14,371 bases of DNA, taken from contig JAOZMA010000023.1 in the NCBI GenBank assembly GCA_029934555.1, forward strand, positions 1-14,371. The letters run 5' to 3'. This DNA comes from Acidimicrobiia bacterium. Lineage in GTDB: Bacteria; Actinomycetota; Acidimicrobiia; Spongiisociales; UBA5794. Both the position numbers and the translations under genes were made by a program. The notes beneath the pieces are model-generated. The model saw only the letters and a program-made list of their open reading frames with translations. It had not been told where the DNA came from and did no database searches. Within the stretch, counting starts at the first letter, position 1. Every line of letters starts with the position of its first letter. This document shows positions 6,730 through 12,978 of this stretch, one piece after another.

Positions 6730-8439
6730 ATGACTGACGCATTTGACACGGCGCGCGAAGCCTTCGAGGCGTGGCGTTCCGATTTCCCGGACGATCCGTA
6801 CTCGACCGATCACCACCTCGACCACGTCAACAGCCGCTACCTGTCGGAGGAGCGTCTTGCTGGAGTGCGCGAAATGGGCAGCGCATTCGGGCGAACCGTT
6901 GTCGAGAATCTCGGCCCGCTCGTCGAGTCGTACCAGCGACACGATCCGGAATTGGTCAAGTTCGACGGTATCGGAAACCGGACCGAGGAGATCCGCTTCG
7001 ATCCGGCCTATCACGAAGCGGGAGCGCTCGTGTGGGCTTCGGGTCTCTTGCGCGATGCCGGGACACCCGGTCTGTCGTTCGAACAGGCGACATCCTTCTA
7101 CCTCGCGTCCCTTGAGGGGGAGATGGGTCACATGTGCGCGGCGACGTGCACCACCGGGATGATCAGAGTGCTCAGGCGCTCGGCTTCCGCGAGCATCCGC
7201 GATCAGTACATGCCGGCCCTCACCGCGGTCGACTACGGCGACGCACTCAGGGGGTCCCAGTTCCTCACGGAAGTCCAGGGTGGATCCGACGTCGGCTCGG
7301 TTGCGTCACCGGCGATCGAACGCGGCGACGGCAGTTGGCACGTGTCGGGAGAGAAGTGGTTCTGCTCTATCGCCGACGCCGACGCCTTCCTCGTCCTGGC
7401 GCGACCCGAGGGGGCAGCGTCCGGCACCAAGGGTCTCGGATGCTTCATCATCCCGCGCCTCATCGATGGAGCACCTAACGGCTTCTCGATCCGTCGTCTC
7501 AAGGACAAGCTCGGAACGATGTCCATGGCCTCGGCCGAGATCGATTTCGAGAACGCTGTCGCCTACCCCATCGGCAACGTCGATGACGGCTTCAAGATCA
7601 TGGTTACAGCGATGCTGAACACCAGTCGCTGGATGAACGCCGTTGGCGATGTCGGCATCATGCGCCGCGCCTATCTCGAGGCATCCGCATACGCGCGTCA
7701 TCGCGAAGCCTTCGGGCGGCGAATCGCTGAGTTCCCATTGGTCAGGCGGCAGATCGCCCAGATCAAGGCAGAGTGGATGGCGGCGCTGCATTCGACCTGG
7801 GCGCTCACATCGCTCGATGAGCAGGTCGATCTCGGCACCGCGAGCGAGTCGGACGCGGCCTTCCACCGCTACCTGGTCAATGCCAACAAGTTGACGTGCT
7901 CACTGGCAGCGACGCAGACCGTCAGAGAAGCGGTTGAGATCCTCGGAGGCAACGGCGCCATCGAGACGTTTTCGGTCTTGCCGAGGCTGCTCCGTGATGC
8001 GGTGGTCTACGAACAATGGGAAGGAACGCACAACACTCTCACCGCTCAGGTGCTGAGGGATCTCGGACGCCTCGACATCACAAGCACCGTCATCGACCGA
8101 ACGGCCATCCTCCTGAAGAGCATCACGGAACCCGTTCTGGCAACGATCGCATCTCGCGCCCTTGCCGGACTCGACGAGCTCGCCGCCGAGACCCGACGCT
8201 CGGTCGAGGACGCCGGACATGGAGCGATGCACTTCCGATCGACACTCGAACGCCTCGTTCGCGGACACCAGATCGCGCTGCTCCTCGACAGTGCACAGCA
8301 TCCGGGACCGCTCGCTACGGAGCTCGCCGCTGCCGCTTCATTCCTGGTCGGGAAGTACCTCGATCGCTCCTATCGACCGGAGTATGACCTCGCGTTCGAC
8401 CAAACGATCACGGAACTACTGGGCACCGACCTTGACTGA
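6730..8439 (+). CDS. AidB-like acyl-CoA dehydrogenase
   Basis: A 569-residue flavoenzyme of the acyl-CoA dehydrogenase superfamily, longer than the usual 380-400 residues and built like the AidB-type subgroup, with an extended N-terminus (1-120) and an extra C-terminal helical part (450-569). Visible motifs are FLTEVQGGSDVGS (178-190, flavin/substrate loop), SGEKWFCS (206-213), YARHREAFGRRI (321-332), EILGGNGAIE (403-412, FAD contact) and YEQWEGTHNT (427-436), where Glu431 occupies the position of the catalytic base. It should oxidise an acyl-CoA with FAD; the chain type is not readable. E. coli AidB is linked to alkylation stress and binds DNA, but that cannot be assumed here. It is monocistronic: a leaderless-type promoter lies just upstream and a strong terminator follows 9 bases after the stop. 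Confidence 0.85.
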   Translation: MTDAFDTAREAFEAWRSDFPDDPYSTDHHLDHVNSRYLSEERLAGVREMGSAFGRTVVENLGPLVESYQRHDPELVKFDGIGNRTEEIRFDPAYHEAGALVWASGLLRDAGTPGLSFEQATSFYLASLEGEMGHMCAATCTTGMIRVLRRSASASIRDQYMPALTAVDYGDALRGSQFLTEVQGGSDVGSVASPAIERGDGSWHVSGEKWFCSIADADAFLVLARPEGAASGTKGLGCFIIPRLIDGAPNGFSIRRLKDKLGTMSMASAEIDFENAVAYPIGNVDDGFKIMVTAMLNTSRWMNAVGDVGIMRRAYLEASAYARHREAFGRRIAEFPLVRRQIAQIKAEWMAALHSTWALTSLDEQVDLGTASESDAAFHRYLVNANKLTCSLAATQTVREAVEILGGNGAIETFSVLPRLLRDAVVYEQWEGTHNTLTAQVLRDLGRLDITSTVIDRTAILLKSITEPVLATIASRALAGLDELAAETRRSVEDAGHGAMHFRSTLERLVRGHQIALLLDSAQHPGPLATELAAAASFLVGKYLDRSYRPEYDLAFDQTITELLGTDLD

Positions 8440-8448
8440 GACGACAAA

Positions 8449-8478
8449 AGAGCGCCCCCGAGAGATCGGGGACGCTCT
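8449..8478. terminator. Bidirectional rho-independent terminator
   Basis: Twelve base pairs with one internal mismatch (8455/8472): arms AGAGCGCCCCCGA and TCGGGGACGCTCT around a GAGA loop. ATTAATTTG follows on the plus strand, and CTTTTGTCG follows on the minus strand. It separates the convergent acyl-CoA dehydrogenase gene and the Glu-rich protein gene and can serve both. Confidence 0.85.
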
Positions 8479-8507
8479 ATTAATTTGTCGCAATACAGTC
8501 GACTGGA

Positions 8508-8864
8508 CTACGCCTCTTCGGCTTCTTCGGCCGCTTCTTCGACTGCTTCCTCGGCAGCCTCTTCCTCGACGAGCTGCTCTTCAACAACCTCTTCGACGGC
8601 TTCTTCGATGATGTCGGCGGCCTCGACGAGACCGATCTCAGCGTCCTCGACACCCTTGACGGCCGAGACGACGGCATCCTGGATCTGAGCGACCTGGTCT
8701 TCTGACATCCGGCTGCCAAGCTTCTGGTCGAGATACGCCCGAATCTCCAACTCGGACATAGCGGCGAACTTCTGCTTCTGGTTGACGACAAGTGCCACCA
8801 TCGCGCCGATTCCGGCAGCGAGCAGGACGAGAATCAGAGTCTTGAATGAGAACAGTCTGCGCAT
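8508..8864 (-). CDS. Membrane-anchored protein with Glu-rich C-terminal tail
   Basis: A 118-residue protein with three parts: a basic start (MRRLFSFK), one membrane segment (about 9-28, LILVLLAAGIGAMVALVV), and a soluble part. Residues 36-72 are an ordinary helical segment (ELEIRAYLDQKLGSRMSEDQ onward). From residue about 78 to the end the sequence is almost only Glu, Ala and Val (EEAVEEVVEEQLVEEEAAEE and beyond), giving a strongly acidic, probably helical tail. No enzyme motif or known family is recognised. The start is well supported by GGAGG 4 nt before the ATG. It could be a scaffold, a metal- or cation-binding surface, or an electrostatic anchor; none of these is shown. Its 3' end uses the bidirectional terminator. 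Confidence 0.75.
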   Translation of the reverse strand: MRRLFSFKTLILVLLAAGIGAMVALVVNQKQKFAAMSELEIRAYLDQKLGSRMSEDQVAQIQDAVVSAVKGVEDAEIGLVEAADIIEEAVEEVVEEQLVEEEAAEEAVEEAAEEAEEA

Positions 8865-8926
8865 GAGACCTCCAGGTCGATGAACCCCATAGCCTAACGA
8901 GCTACGCCGCCATCAAGTCACGCGAA

Positions 8927-9187
8927 TCAGCTCTTCTCCCTGCTCTTCTTCCGACGACGGGACATCCAACGCCAGATCCACCCAAGGATGACCCCGAGAA
9001 CGAGGAAGATCACGGCCACAAGCCACAAAGGGAACGCGAACGAAAGGAAGAGGAACTCGACTTCTACCTCTTCAAGGTTCTGGAAGACGAAGATCACAAG
9101 GCTGACCAGGATCACCACCGAGACGATCATCCCGATCCCGATCTTGTCGTTGCTCTTGTTGATGTTGGTCGGTTTCTCGTCGGTCAT
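8927..9187 (-). CDS. LapA-domain small membrane protein
   Basis: An 86-residue protein of the LapA/DUF1049 type. Two membrane segments (about 18-36 and 52-72) are joined by the characteristic FQNLEEVEVEFLFLSFAFPL linker region, and a basic tail (WRWMSRRRKKSREKS) should stay in the cytoplasm. In proteobacteria LapA supports lipopolysaccharide assembly; in actinobacteria its role is unknown. The ATG at 9187 is preferred over a start at 9211 because GGGAGG lies 4 nt before it. A TACTCT hexamer at 9214-9219 would give a leader of about 20 nt. The downstream gene (Glu-rich protein) is 62 bp away in the same direction. Confidence 0.8.
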   Translation of the reverse strand: MTDEKPTNINKSNDKIGIGMIVSVVILVSLVIFVFQNLEEVEVEFLFLSFAFPLWLVAVIFLVLGVILGWIWRWMSRRRKKSREKS

Positions 9188-9213
9188 GGTTCCTCCCGGA
9201 CGACTCACCAACG

Positions 9214-9219
9214 AGAGTA
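9214..9219 (-). promoter_or_regulatory. Candidate -10 hexamer of the LapA-domain gene
   Basis: TACTCT (TANNNT) on the minus strand, giving a short leader that contains the GGGAGG ribosome binding site. No clear -35 element is seen. Confidence 0.35.
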
Positions 9220-9249
9220 CCAGCGCCCGGAATCTGGGAAATCCCGGGG

Positions 9250-9267
9250 AATCACACCCGTGTGATT
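9250..9267. promoter_or_regulatory. Perfect 8+8 palindrome, candidate operator
   Basis: AATCACAC-CC-GTGTGATT is a perfect inverted repeat with a 2-base spacer. It directly abuts the TAGACT -10 hexamer (9268-9273) of the small plus-strand gene, covering the space between -35 and -10, and lies upstream of the divergent LapA-domain promoter. This is the usual position for a repressor site; the regulator is not identified. Confidence 0.55.
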
Positions 9268-9273
9268 TAGACT
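9268..9273 (+). promoter_or_regulatory. -10 hexamer of the 29-residue membrane peptide gene
   Basis: TAGACT ends 9 nt before the GTG at 9283, slightly further than the other leaderless-type promoters of the window. Confidence 0.4.
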
Positions 9274-9282
9274 CCGCCCACC

Positions 9283-9372
9283 GTGGAGATACTTGGAATC
9301 ATCGTTGCCTGGCTGTTGATCGGCCTCATGGTGACCGGCTCGGCCGCCCTCTTCTGGGTGTCCCAGCGCTGA
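9283..9372 (+). CDS. 29-residue single-helix membrane peptide
   Basis: A small frame, GTG to TGA, encoding a peptide that starts MEILGIIVAWLLIGLMV and ends ALFWVSQR. It is one continuous membrane helix with an acidic residue near the N-terminus and Arg at the C-terminus. Support is contextual: a -10 hexamer upstream, a palindromic operator-like site, and two hairpins beginning 20 bases after its stop, the second with a T-rich tail. No homologue is recognised. It could be a small regulatory membrane protein; a chance frame inside a non-coding RNA gene is the main alternative. Confidence 0.5.
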   Translation: MEILGIIVAWLLIGLMVTGSAALFWVSQR

Positions 9373-9391
9373 ACAACCATCCGAAACGCGA

Positions 9392-9420
9392 AACAGCCGG
9401 GATCAAAGACCCCGGCTGTT
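9392..9420. terminator. Hairpin, possible terminator
   Basis: Perfect 10-bp stem AACAGCCGGG / CCCGGCTGTT with a 9-nt loop. There is no strong T-run on either side, so it may act with the neighbouring hairpin at 9429-9449. Confidence 0.5.
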
Positions 9421-9428
9421 CACTAAGC

Positions 9429-9449
9429 GCTCCGGGCAGAACCCGGAGC
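9429..9449 (+). terminator. Rho-independent terminator of the small plus-strand gene
   Basis: Perfect 8-bp stem GCTCCGGG / CCCGGAGC with a CAGAA loop, followed by ATTGTTTTA on the plus strand. Confidence 0.7.
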
Positions 9450-9463
9450 ATTGTTTTACGTTG

Positions 9464-9688
9464 TTATCGGTGTCTCCACACGATGCGACCCTTCGTCGGG
9501 TCGTAAGCCGAGACTTCGACCTCGACCTTGTCGCCCGCGATGATCCGGATCCCTCGTCCACGCCGCATCTTTCCAGATGCGCGCGCAACGATCTCGAGAC
9601 CCGAGTCGAGTCGCACCTTGAACTCAGCGTTCCGGAGCGTCTCGACGATCACGCCTTGCGTACGGAAGGTGTCGTCGCCTCGTGCCAT
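9464..9688 (-). CDS. infA: Translation initiation factor IF-1, divergent form
   Basis: A 74-residue OB-fold protein. It aligns along its whole length with IF-1: GVIVETLRNAEFKVRLDSG (strands 1-2), the ASGKMR loop, IRIIAGDKVEVEVSAYD, and TKGRIVWRHR at the end. IF-1 binds the ribosomal A site region of the 30S subunit with IF-2 and IF-3. The usual HISGKMRMNYIRI is here RASGKMRRGRGIRI, one residue longer and more basic, in the part that touches 16S helix 44. It follows the RRM gene by 9 bases in the same direction without its own visible Shine-Dalgarno, so translation is probably coupled. The usual ribosomal-protein neighbours of infA are absent, which raises the possibility of a second copy. Confidence 0.9.
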   Translation of the reverse strand: MARGDDTFRTQGVIVETLRNAEFKVRLDSGLEIVARASGKMRRGRGIRIIAGDKVEVEVSAYDPTKGRIVWRHR

Positions 9689-9697
9689 AACCGGTCG

Positions 9698-9943
9698 TTA
9701 CCGACGGGGACGGGCCTCGTTGACGGTGAGGGCCCGGCCTTCGTGCTCGAAACCGTTGAGTTCTTCGATTGCCTTCGCGCCTTCTGCGGCGTCAGGCATC
9801 TCGACGAAACCGAAACCGCGGGAGCGGCCGGAATCACGGTCGTTGATAATTGCGGCCGAGTCAACGGCCCCGTACTCGCCGAAAAGCTGCTCGAGGTCAG
9901 CATTCGTAGCGCGGAACGAAAGGTTCCCTACGAAGATGTTCAT
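9698..9943 (-). CDS. Single-RRM RNA-binding protein
   Basis: An 81-residue protein made of one RNA recognition motif: RNP2 IFVGNL (3-8) and RNP1 RGFGFVEM (42-49), with Phe4, Phe44 and Phe46 placed for stacking on RNA bases, and a short basic end (EARPRR). Bacterial single-RRM proteins bind single-stranded RNA, and some are cold-induced in cyanobacteria. The ATG at 9943 is preferred over a TTG at 10009 because GGAGG lies 8 nt upstream and RRM homology starts at once. It forms an operon with the IF-1 gene 9 bases downstream. A perfect palindrome sits in its leader (9972-9990). Confidence 0.9.
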   Translation of the reverse strand: MNIFVGNLSFRATNADLEQLFGEYGAVDSAAIINDRDSGRSRGFGFVEMPDAAEGAKAIEELNGFEHEGRALTVNEARPRR

Positions 9944-9971
9944 TTCTTGTGCCTCCAATGGGCGTCGATTC

Positions 9972-9990
9972 GCGGACCACTGTGGTCCGC
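9972..9990. promoter_or_regulatory. 19-bp perfect palindrome upstream of the RRM/IF-1 operon
   Basis: GCGGACCAC-T-GTGGTCCGC. It lies 29-47 bases before the RRM start codon. As DNA it could be an operator; as RNA it could fold into a 7-bp hairpin with a 5-nt loop upstream of the ribosome binding site. On the minus strand a TTGACA lies at 10004-10009, so the palindrome covers the place of the -10 element. Confidence 0.55.
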
Positions 9991-10003
9991 ACACGGGCGG
10001 ATT

Positions 10004-10009
10004 TGTCAA
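10004..10009 (-). promoter_or_regulatory. Candidate -35 hexamer of the RRM/IF-1 operon
   Basis: A full TTGACA consensus on the minus strand. A good -10 at 16-18 nt is not visible; that place is taken by the palindrome at 9972-9990. Confidence 0.35.
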
Positions 10010-10096
10010 CCTGCGCTCGAACCAACAAGTGCCACGGCGGCAGCGGACATCCCTCTGTGCACGGGAACCATAGCCCTCTCTGGGCCAACTCGGCTA

Positions 10097-10444
10097 CTAG
10101 TCGACGATTATGGCCGTCCCGTACGCAACGATCTCGGCCATCCCCTGCTGCTCGCCCATGTCGGTCGAGTCGAACCGCAGGCCTACGACGGCGTTCCCTC
10201 CGAGGGCCTGAGCGTGCTCGACCATCCGTTCGACGGCGAGCCGCCGGGCCTCTTCGAACGTCTCGGTGAACTGCTTCACCTCGCCCTTTCGGAGTGCTTT
10301 CATCGAACCGGTGAACCGTTTCGTCCAACCGGTTGACCGGGCGATGAGTCCAAAGCAAGTTCCCTTGTAGCTCATAGTCTCGCGACCGGGAATCGTCCCG
10401 ACCGTCGATACCGGGATCGCGAGCGGTCCGTTGAGCTCAGACAT
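10097..10444 (-). CDS. YbjQ-family (UPF0145) protein
   Basis: A 115-residue protein with the YbjQ/UPF0145 pattern: an N-terminal strand region (IPVSTVGTIPGRE), a middle helix with EEARRLAVERMVEHAQALGGNAVVGLRFD, and a terminal strand (AEIVAYGTAIIVD). Members form pentameric rings; the biochemical function is unknown and the heavy-metal-binding label is only a family name. The ATG at 10444 is set by AGGAG 8 nt upstream and by the family's typical length. It lies 82 bp after the agmatinase gene in the same direction, with its own -10 candidate (10479-10484), so it may be transcribed separately. Its leader could fold into a hairpin with the ribosome binding site in the loop. Confidence 0.85.
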   Translation of the reverse strand: MSELNGPLAIPVSTVGTIPGRETMSYKGTCFGLIARSTGWTKRFTGSMKALRKGEVKQFTETFEEARRLAVERMVEHAQALGGNAVVGLRFDSTDMGEQQGMAEIVAYGTAIIVD

Positions 10445-10446
10445 TG

Positions 10447-10471
10447 CCAGATCTCCTCTCCAGCGATCTGG
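10447..10471 (-). promoter_or_regulatory. Leader hairpin with the ribosome binding site in its loop
   Basis: On the mRNA, CCAGATC and GATCTGG form a 7-bp stem around the loop GCTGGAGAGGA, which holds most of the Shine-Dalgarno sequence. The ATG follows the 3' arm by 2 bases. Confidence 0.4.
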
Positions 10472-10478
10472 GGCCCGG

Positions 10479-10484
10479 ATCGTA
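10479..10484 (-). promoter_or_regulatory. Candidate -10 hexamer of the YbjQ-family gene
   Basis: TACGAT (TANNNT) on the minus strand. A start about 7 nt downstream would make the transcript begin at the base of the hairpin at 10447-10471. Confidence 0.4.
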
Positions 10485-10526
10485 GCGTCGCGTCCCCGAC
10501 CGTCTCCTTCGTGGTCTGAGGAACCC

Positions 10527-11510
10527 TCAGGAGTTTCCTGCGATCTTGCGTTCCGCCATTCCGTTGAGGATCTCGAGGACAATTCGGTTCGCGAGGTAGG
10601 CCGTGATCTGGCCCGGACCGTCGTATGGGGGAGACACCTCGACGATGTCCGCCCCCACGACGTTGAGGTCCTTGGCCAGGCGTCGGACGGTGTCGAGGAG
10701 CTGCCGCGAGGTGAGCCCTCCTGGTTCCGGTGTCCCGGTCCCCGGTGCCATTCCGGGATCGACGACGTCGATGTCGATCGACAGGAACACGGCGTCGGCA
10801 CCGTCGGCAGCGTGGACAACCGCCTCGTCCACAACCGTGTTGAGGCCCCGCTCGCTGATCTCGCTCATCGTGTATGACCGCATGCCCTGTTCCTTCATCC
10901 ACGCGAACACCTCCGGTCCAGGCCAGTATCCGCGCAGACCGATCTGCACGAAACGGTTGCCGGGAACCGCTCCCGATTCGATCAGCCGACGCATCGGGGT
11001 GCCATGGCCATAGAGATGTCCGAAGTGGGTCTCCCCCGTGTCGGCGTGCGCGTCGAAGTGGATGAGAGCAACGTTGCCGAATCCGTGGACCCGGGCGACT
11101 CCGGTCGCGTCGGGGAACGTCACCGTGTGATCGCCGCCGAGAGTGATCGGAACTGCGCCGGCGCGGGCGATCGACTCCACGGAATCGGCGATCACGTCGA
11201 TGGACTCCTCGACGTATCCGGGGATCAGCGGAAGATCTCCGACATCGACCACGGACAGCACATCGAGGGCGTTGATTCCGGTGGGCACGTGCGGGCGCCA
11301 CCCATCTGTGCCCAGATAGTCCGCTTCGCGGATCGCCTTCGGTGCGAATCGCGCACCCGCCCGATTCGTGGTGCCCCAATCGAACGGAGCCCCCACGATG
11401 ACGACGCCCGCATCCTCAAGATCGTCGAGTGACCTGGTGGGCACCCCGGCGAATGAAGGCCAGGACGAGAAGACATGGTGCTTCGAGGAAGCGGGTGAAC
11501 CATCAGCCAT
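10527..11510 (-). CDS. Agmatinase/arginase-family ureohydrolase
   Basis: A 327-residue binuclear manganese ureohydrolase. Metal ligands are visible in order: His128 in GGDH, Asp153/His155/Asp157 in DAHAD, and Asp246/Asp248 in SIDIDVVDP. HGTPMRRLIE (169-178) and PGTGTPEPGGLTSRQ (256-270) fit the agmatinase/guanidinobutyrase side of the family better than true arginases. It should hydrolyse a guanidino compound to urea and an amine; which one (agmatine, guanidinobutyrate, guanidine) cannot be decided from sequence. The ATG at 11510 is preferred over an in-frame start at 11576 because TACAAT lies 7 nt before it (leaderless) and the upstream codons would overlap the divergent MFS gene. Neighbours include two transporters that might supply or export its substrate or product. 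Confidence 0.9.
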   Translation of the reverse strand: MADGSPASSKHHVFSSWPSFAGVPTRSLDDLEDAGVVIVGAPFDWGTTNRAGARFAPKAIREADYLGTDGWRPHVPTGINALDVLSVVDVGDLPLIPGYVEESIDVIADSVESIARAGAVPITLGGDHTVTFPDATGVARVHGFGNVALIHFDAHADTGETHFGHLYGHGTPMRRLIESGAVPGNRFVQIGLRGYWPGPEVFAWMKEQGMRSYTMSEISERGLNTVVDEAVVHAADGADAVFLSIDIDVVDPGMAPGTGTPEPGGLTSRQLLDTVRRLAKDLNVVGADIVEVSPPYDGPGQITAYLANRIVLEILNGMAERKIAGNS

Positions 11511-11517
11511 GCGGGCG

Positions 11518-11523
11518 ATTGTA
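11518..11523 (-). promoter_or_regulatory. -10 hexamer, leaderless agmatinase mRNA
   Basis: TACAAT on the minus strand ends 7 nt before the ATG at 11510. Confidence 0.55.
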
Positions 11524-11556
11524 GCGATGGGCCCGGGTCGGATTCCGGGACGCCGG

Positions 11557-11562
11557 TAGGGT
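11557..11562 (+). promoter_or_regulatory. -10 hexamer, leaderless MFS mRNA
   Basis: TAGGGT ends 7 nt before the ATG at 11570. It is back-to-back with the agmatinase -10, with 33 bp between the two hexamers, so both promoters share one -35 region. Confidence 0.5.
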
Positions 11563-11569
11563 CGAGTCG

Positions 11570-12910
11570 ATGCCAACCGAAGCGCCGAAACGGAACGACC
11601 AGAGGACCATCTTCGGATGGGCGATGTACGACTGGGCCAACTCGGCGTACATCACGGCAGGCAGTCTCGTTTTCGCGATCTACTTCGGAGACACGATCTT
11701 CCCCGAAGCGGGCTTCTCCGTCTTCGGCGTCACGGTCGAGGCCGAGGCATTCTTCGGAGTCCTCCTTGGGATCGGTGCGCTCGCTCTGTTCCTCGCCATG
11801 CCGATCCTCGGCGCCATCGCCGACTACTCGAACTCGAAGAAACGCCTCCTCCAAACCTTCGCCTATACGGGCGCGGTCTTCGCTGTCCTGACGGCGGTGC
11901 CGGGGGCCGGCGATCTCGGCCTCGCCATCGTCGTTGCGCTCATCGCCCAGGTCGGGTTCGTATCTGCGAACGTCATGTACGAAGGGTTCCTCCCGGAGTT
12001 GACGACACCAGACACGATCGACCGTGTCTCCGCCAGAGGGTTCGCTCTGGGATATGCCGGTGGCGGAATCCACCTGGTGCTGTCGCTTGCCCTCCTGTTC
12101 CTCGCCGAACCGATGGGCCTGAGCGAGGTCATGGCACAGAGGATCGTCATCGTTTCCGCCGGTATCTGGTGGGCAGCGTTCGCGACGTTCTCCTTCTCCC
12201 GGTTGAGCGATGACGGGAGTCGACCGACGCTGCCATCGGCGTACCGCTCCACGCCCCGTCCGATCGCATACACGCGGCTCGGAGTCGGCCGGATCTGGCG
12301 AACGACCCGTCAACTGATCGGGTTCCCCCAACTGCTTCTCTTCATCGTCGCATTCCTTTTCTACAACGATGGCGTGCTGACGGTGATCAAGATCACCCCG
12401 GTCTTCGCATCCGAGACACTCGAACTCTCGACGACCACCATCGCCGCCGTGTTCGTCGTGATCCAACTCGTTGCTTTCTTCGGCGCCCTCGCATTCGGAT
12501 GGCTGGCGCACAAGGTCGGGGCCAAGAGAGCGATCCTCGTCTCGATCGCCGGTTGGACACTGGTCACCGTTGGTGGCTACTTCCTGCCCGTAGGTCAGGC
12601 CGGAGCGTTCCTGGCCGTCGGGGCACTCGCTGGACTCGTCCTCGGAGGAGTCCAGGCATTGTCGAGATCGCTCTACGGATCGATGATCCCCGAAGACGCA
12701 TCCGCGGAGTTCTTCGGCTTCTACTCCGTTTTCTCCCGGTTCAGTGCGATCTTCGGACCTTTGATCTTCGCCGCTGTTGACATACTCACCGGGTCGGCTC
12801 GTCTCTCGATTCTGTTCCTCACGGCCTTCTTCCTGATCGGTGGAGTGCTCCTTGCGGCGGTGGATGTCGACAAGGCTCGAGCCTCTCGAACGAAGTGGGT
12901 CTTGGACTGA
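11570..12910 (+). CDS. MFS transporter, UMF1 (Atg22-like) family
   Basis: A 446-residue transporter with about twelve membrane segments. The family signature WAMYDWANSAY is at residues 17-27; GALAFGWLAHKVGAKRAI (in the second half) is the MFS loop motif, and GGVQALSRSLYGSMIPE with FFGFYSVFSRFSAIFGP is typical of the UMF1 branch related to yeast Atg22, a vacuolar amino acid exporter. The substrate in bacteria is unknown. The gene is divergent from the agmatinase gene with only 59 bp between start codons, which suggests shared control and a possible role in moving an amino acid or amine, but that is inference. The protein looks full length. Confidence 0.88.
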   Translation: MPTEAPKRNDQRTIFGWAMYDWANSAYITAGSLVFAIYFGDTIFPEAGFSVFGVTVEAEAFFGVLLGIGALALFLAMPILGAIADYSNSKKRLLQTFAYTGAVFAVLTAVPGAGDLGLAIVVALIAQVGFVSANVMYEGFLPELTTPDTIDRVSARGFALGYAGGGIHLVLSLALLFLAEPMGLSEVMAQRIVIVSAGIWWAAFATFSFSRLSDDGSRPTLPSAYRSTPRPIAYTRLGVGRIWRTTRQLIGFPQLLLFIVAFLFYNDGVLTVIKITPVFASETLELSTTTIAAVFVVIQLVAFFGALAFGWLAHKVGAKRAILVSIAGWTLVTVGGYFLPVGQAGAFLAVGALAGLVLGGVQALSRSLYGSMIPEDASAEFFGFYSVFSRFSAIFGPLIFAAVDILTGSARLSILFLTAFFLIGGVLLAAVDVDKARASRTKWVLD

Positions 12911-12978
12911 GGCTCGACCCGGTCCGCGCTTCTGCCCCCTATCGCCCGGCTTCAAGGCCAACTAGGTTTGCGGACACC

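Noticed and set aside
10516..10530. CTGAGG/CCTCAG hairpin at the agmatinase stop as a terminator
   Set aside because: The stem is 6 bp with a 3-nt loop and no T-run, and it overlaps the stop codon.
11225..12961. Long minus-strand frame of 578 codons opposite the MFS gene
   Set aside because: It is an antisense shadow caused by GC-rich codon bias: highly charged low-complexity translation, no motifs, and it conflicts with two well-supported genes.
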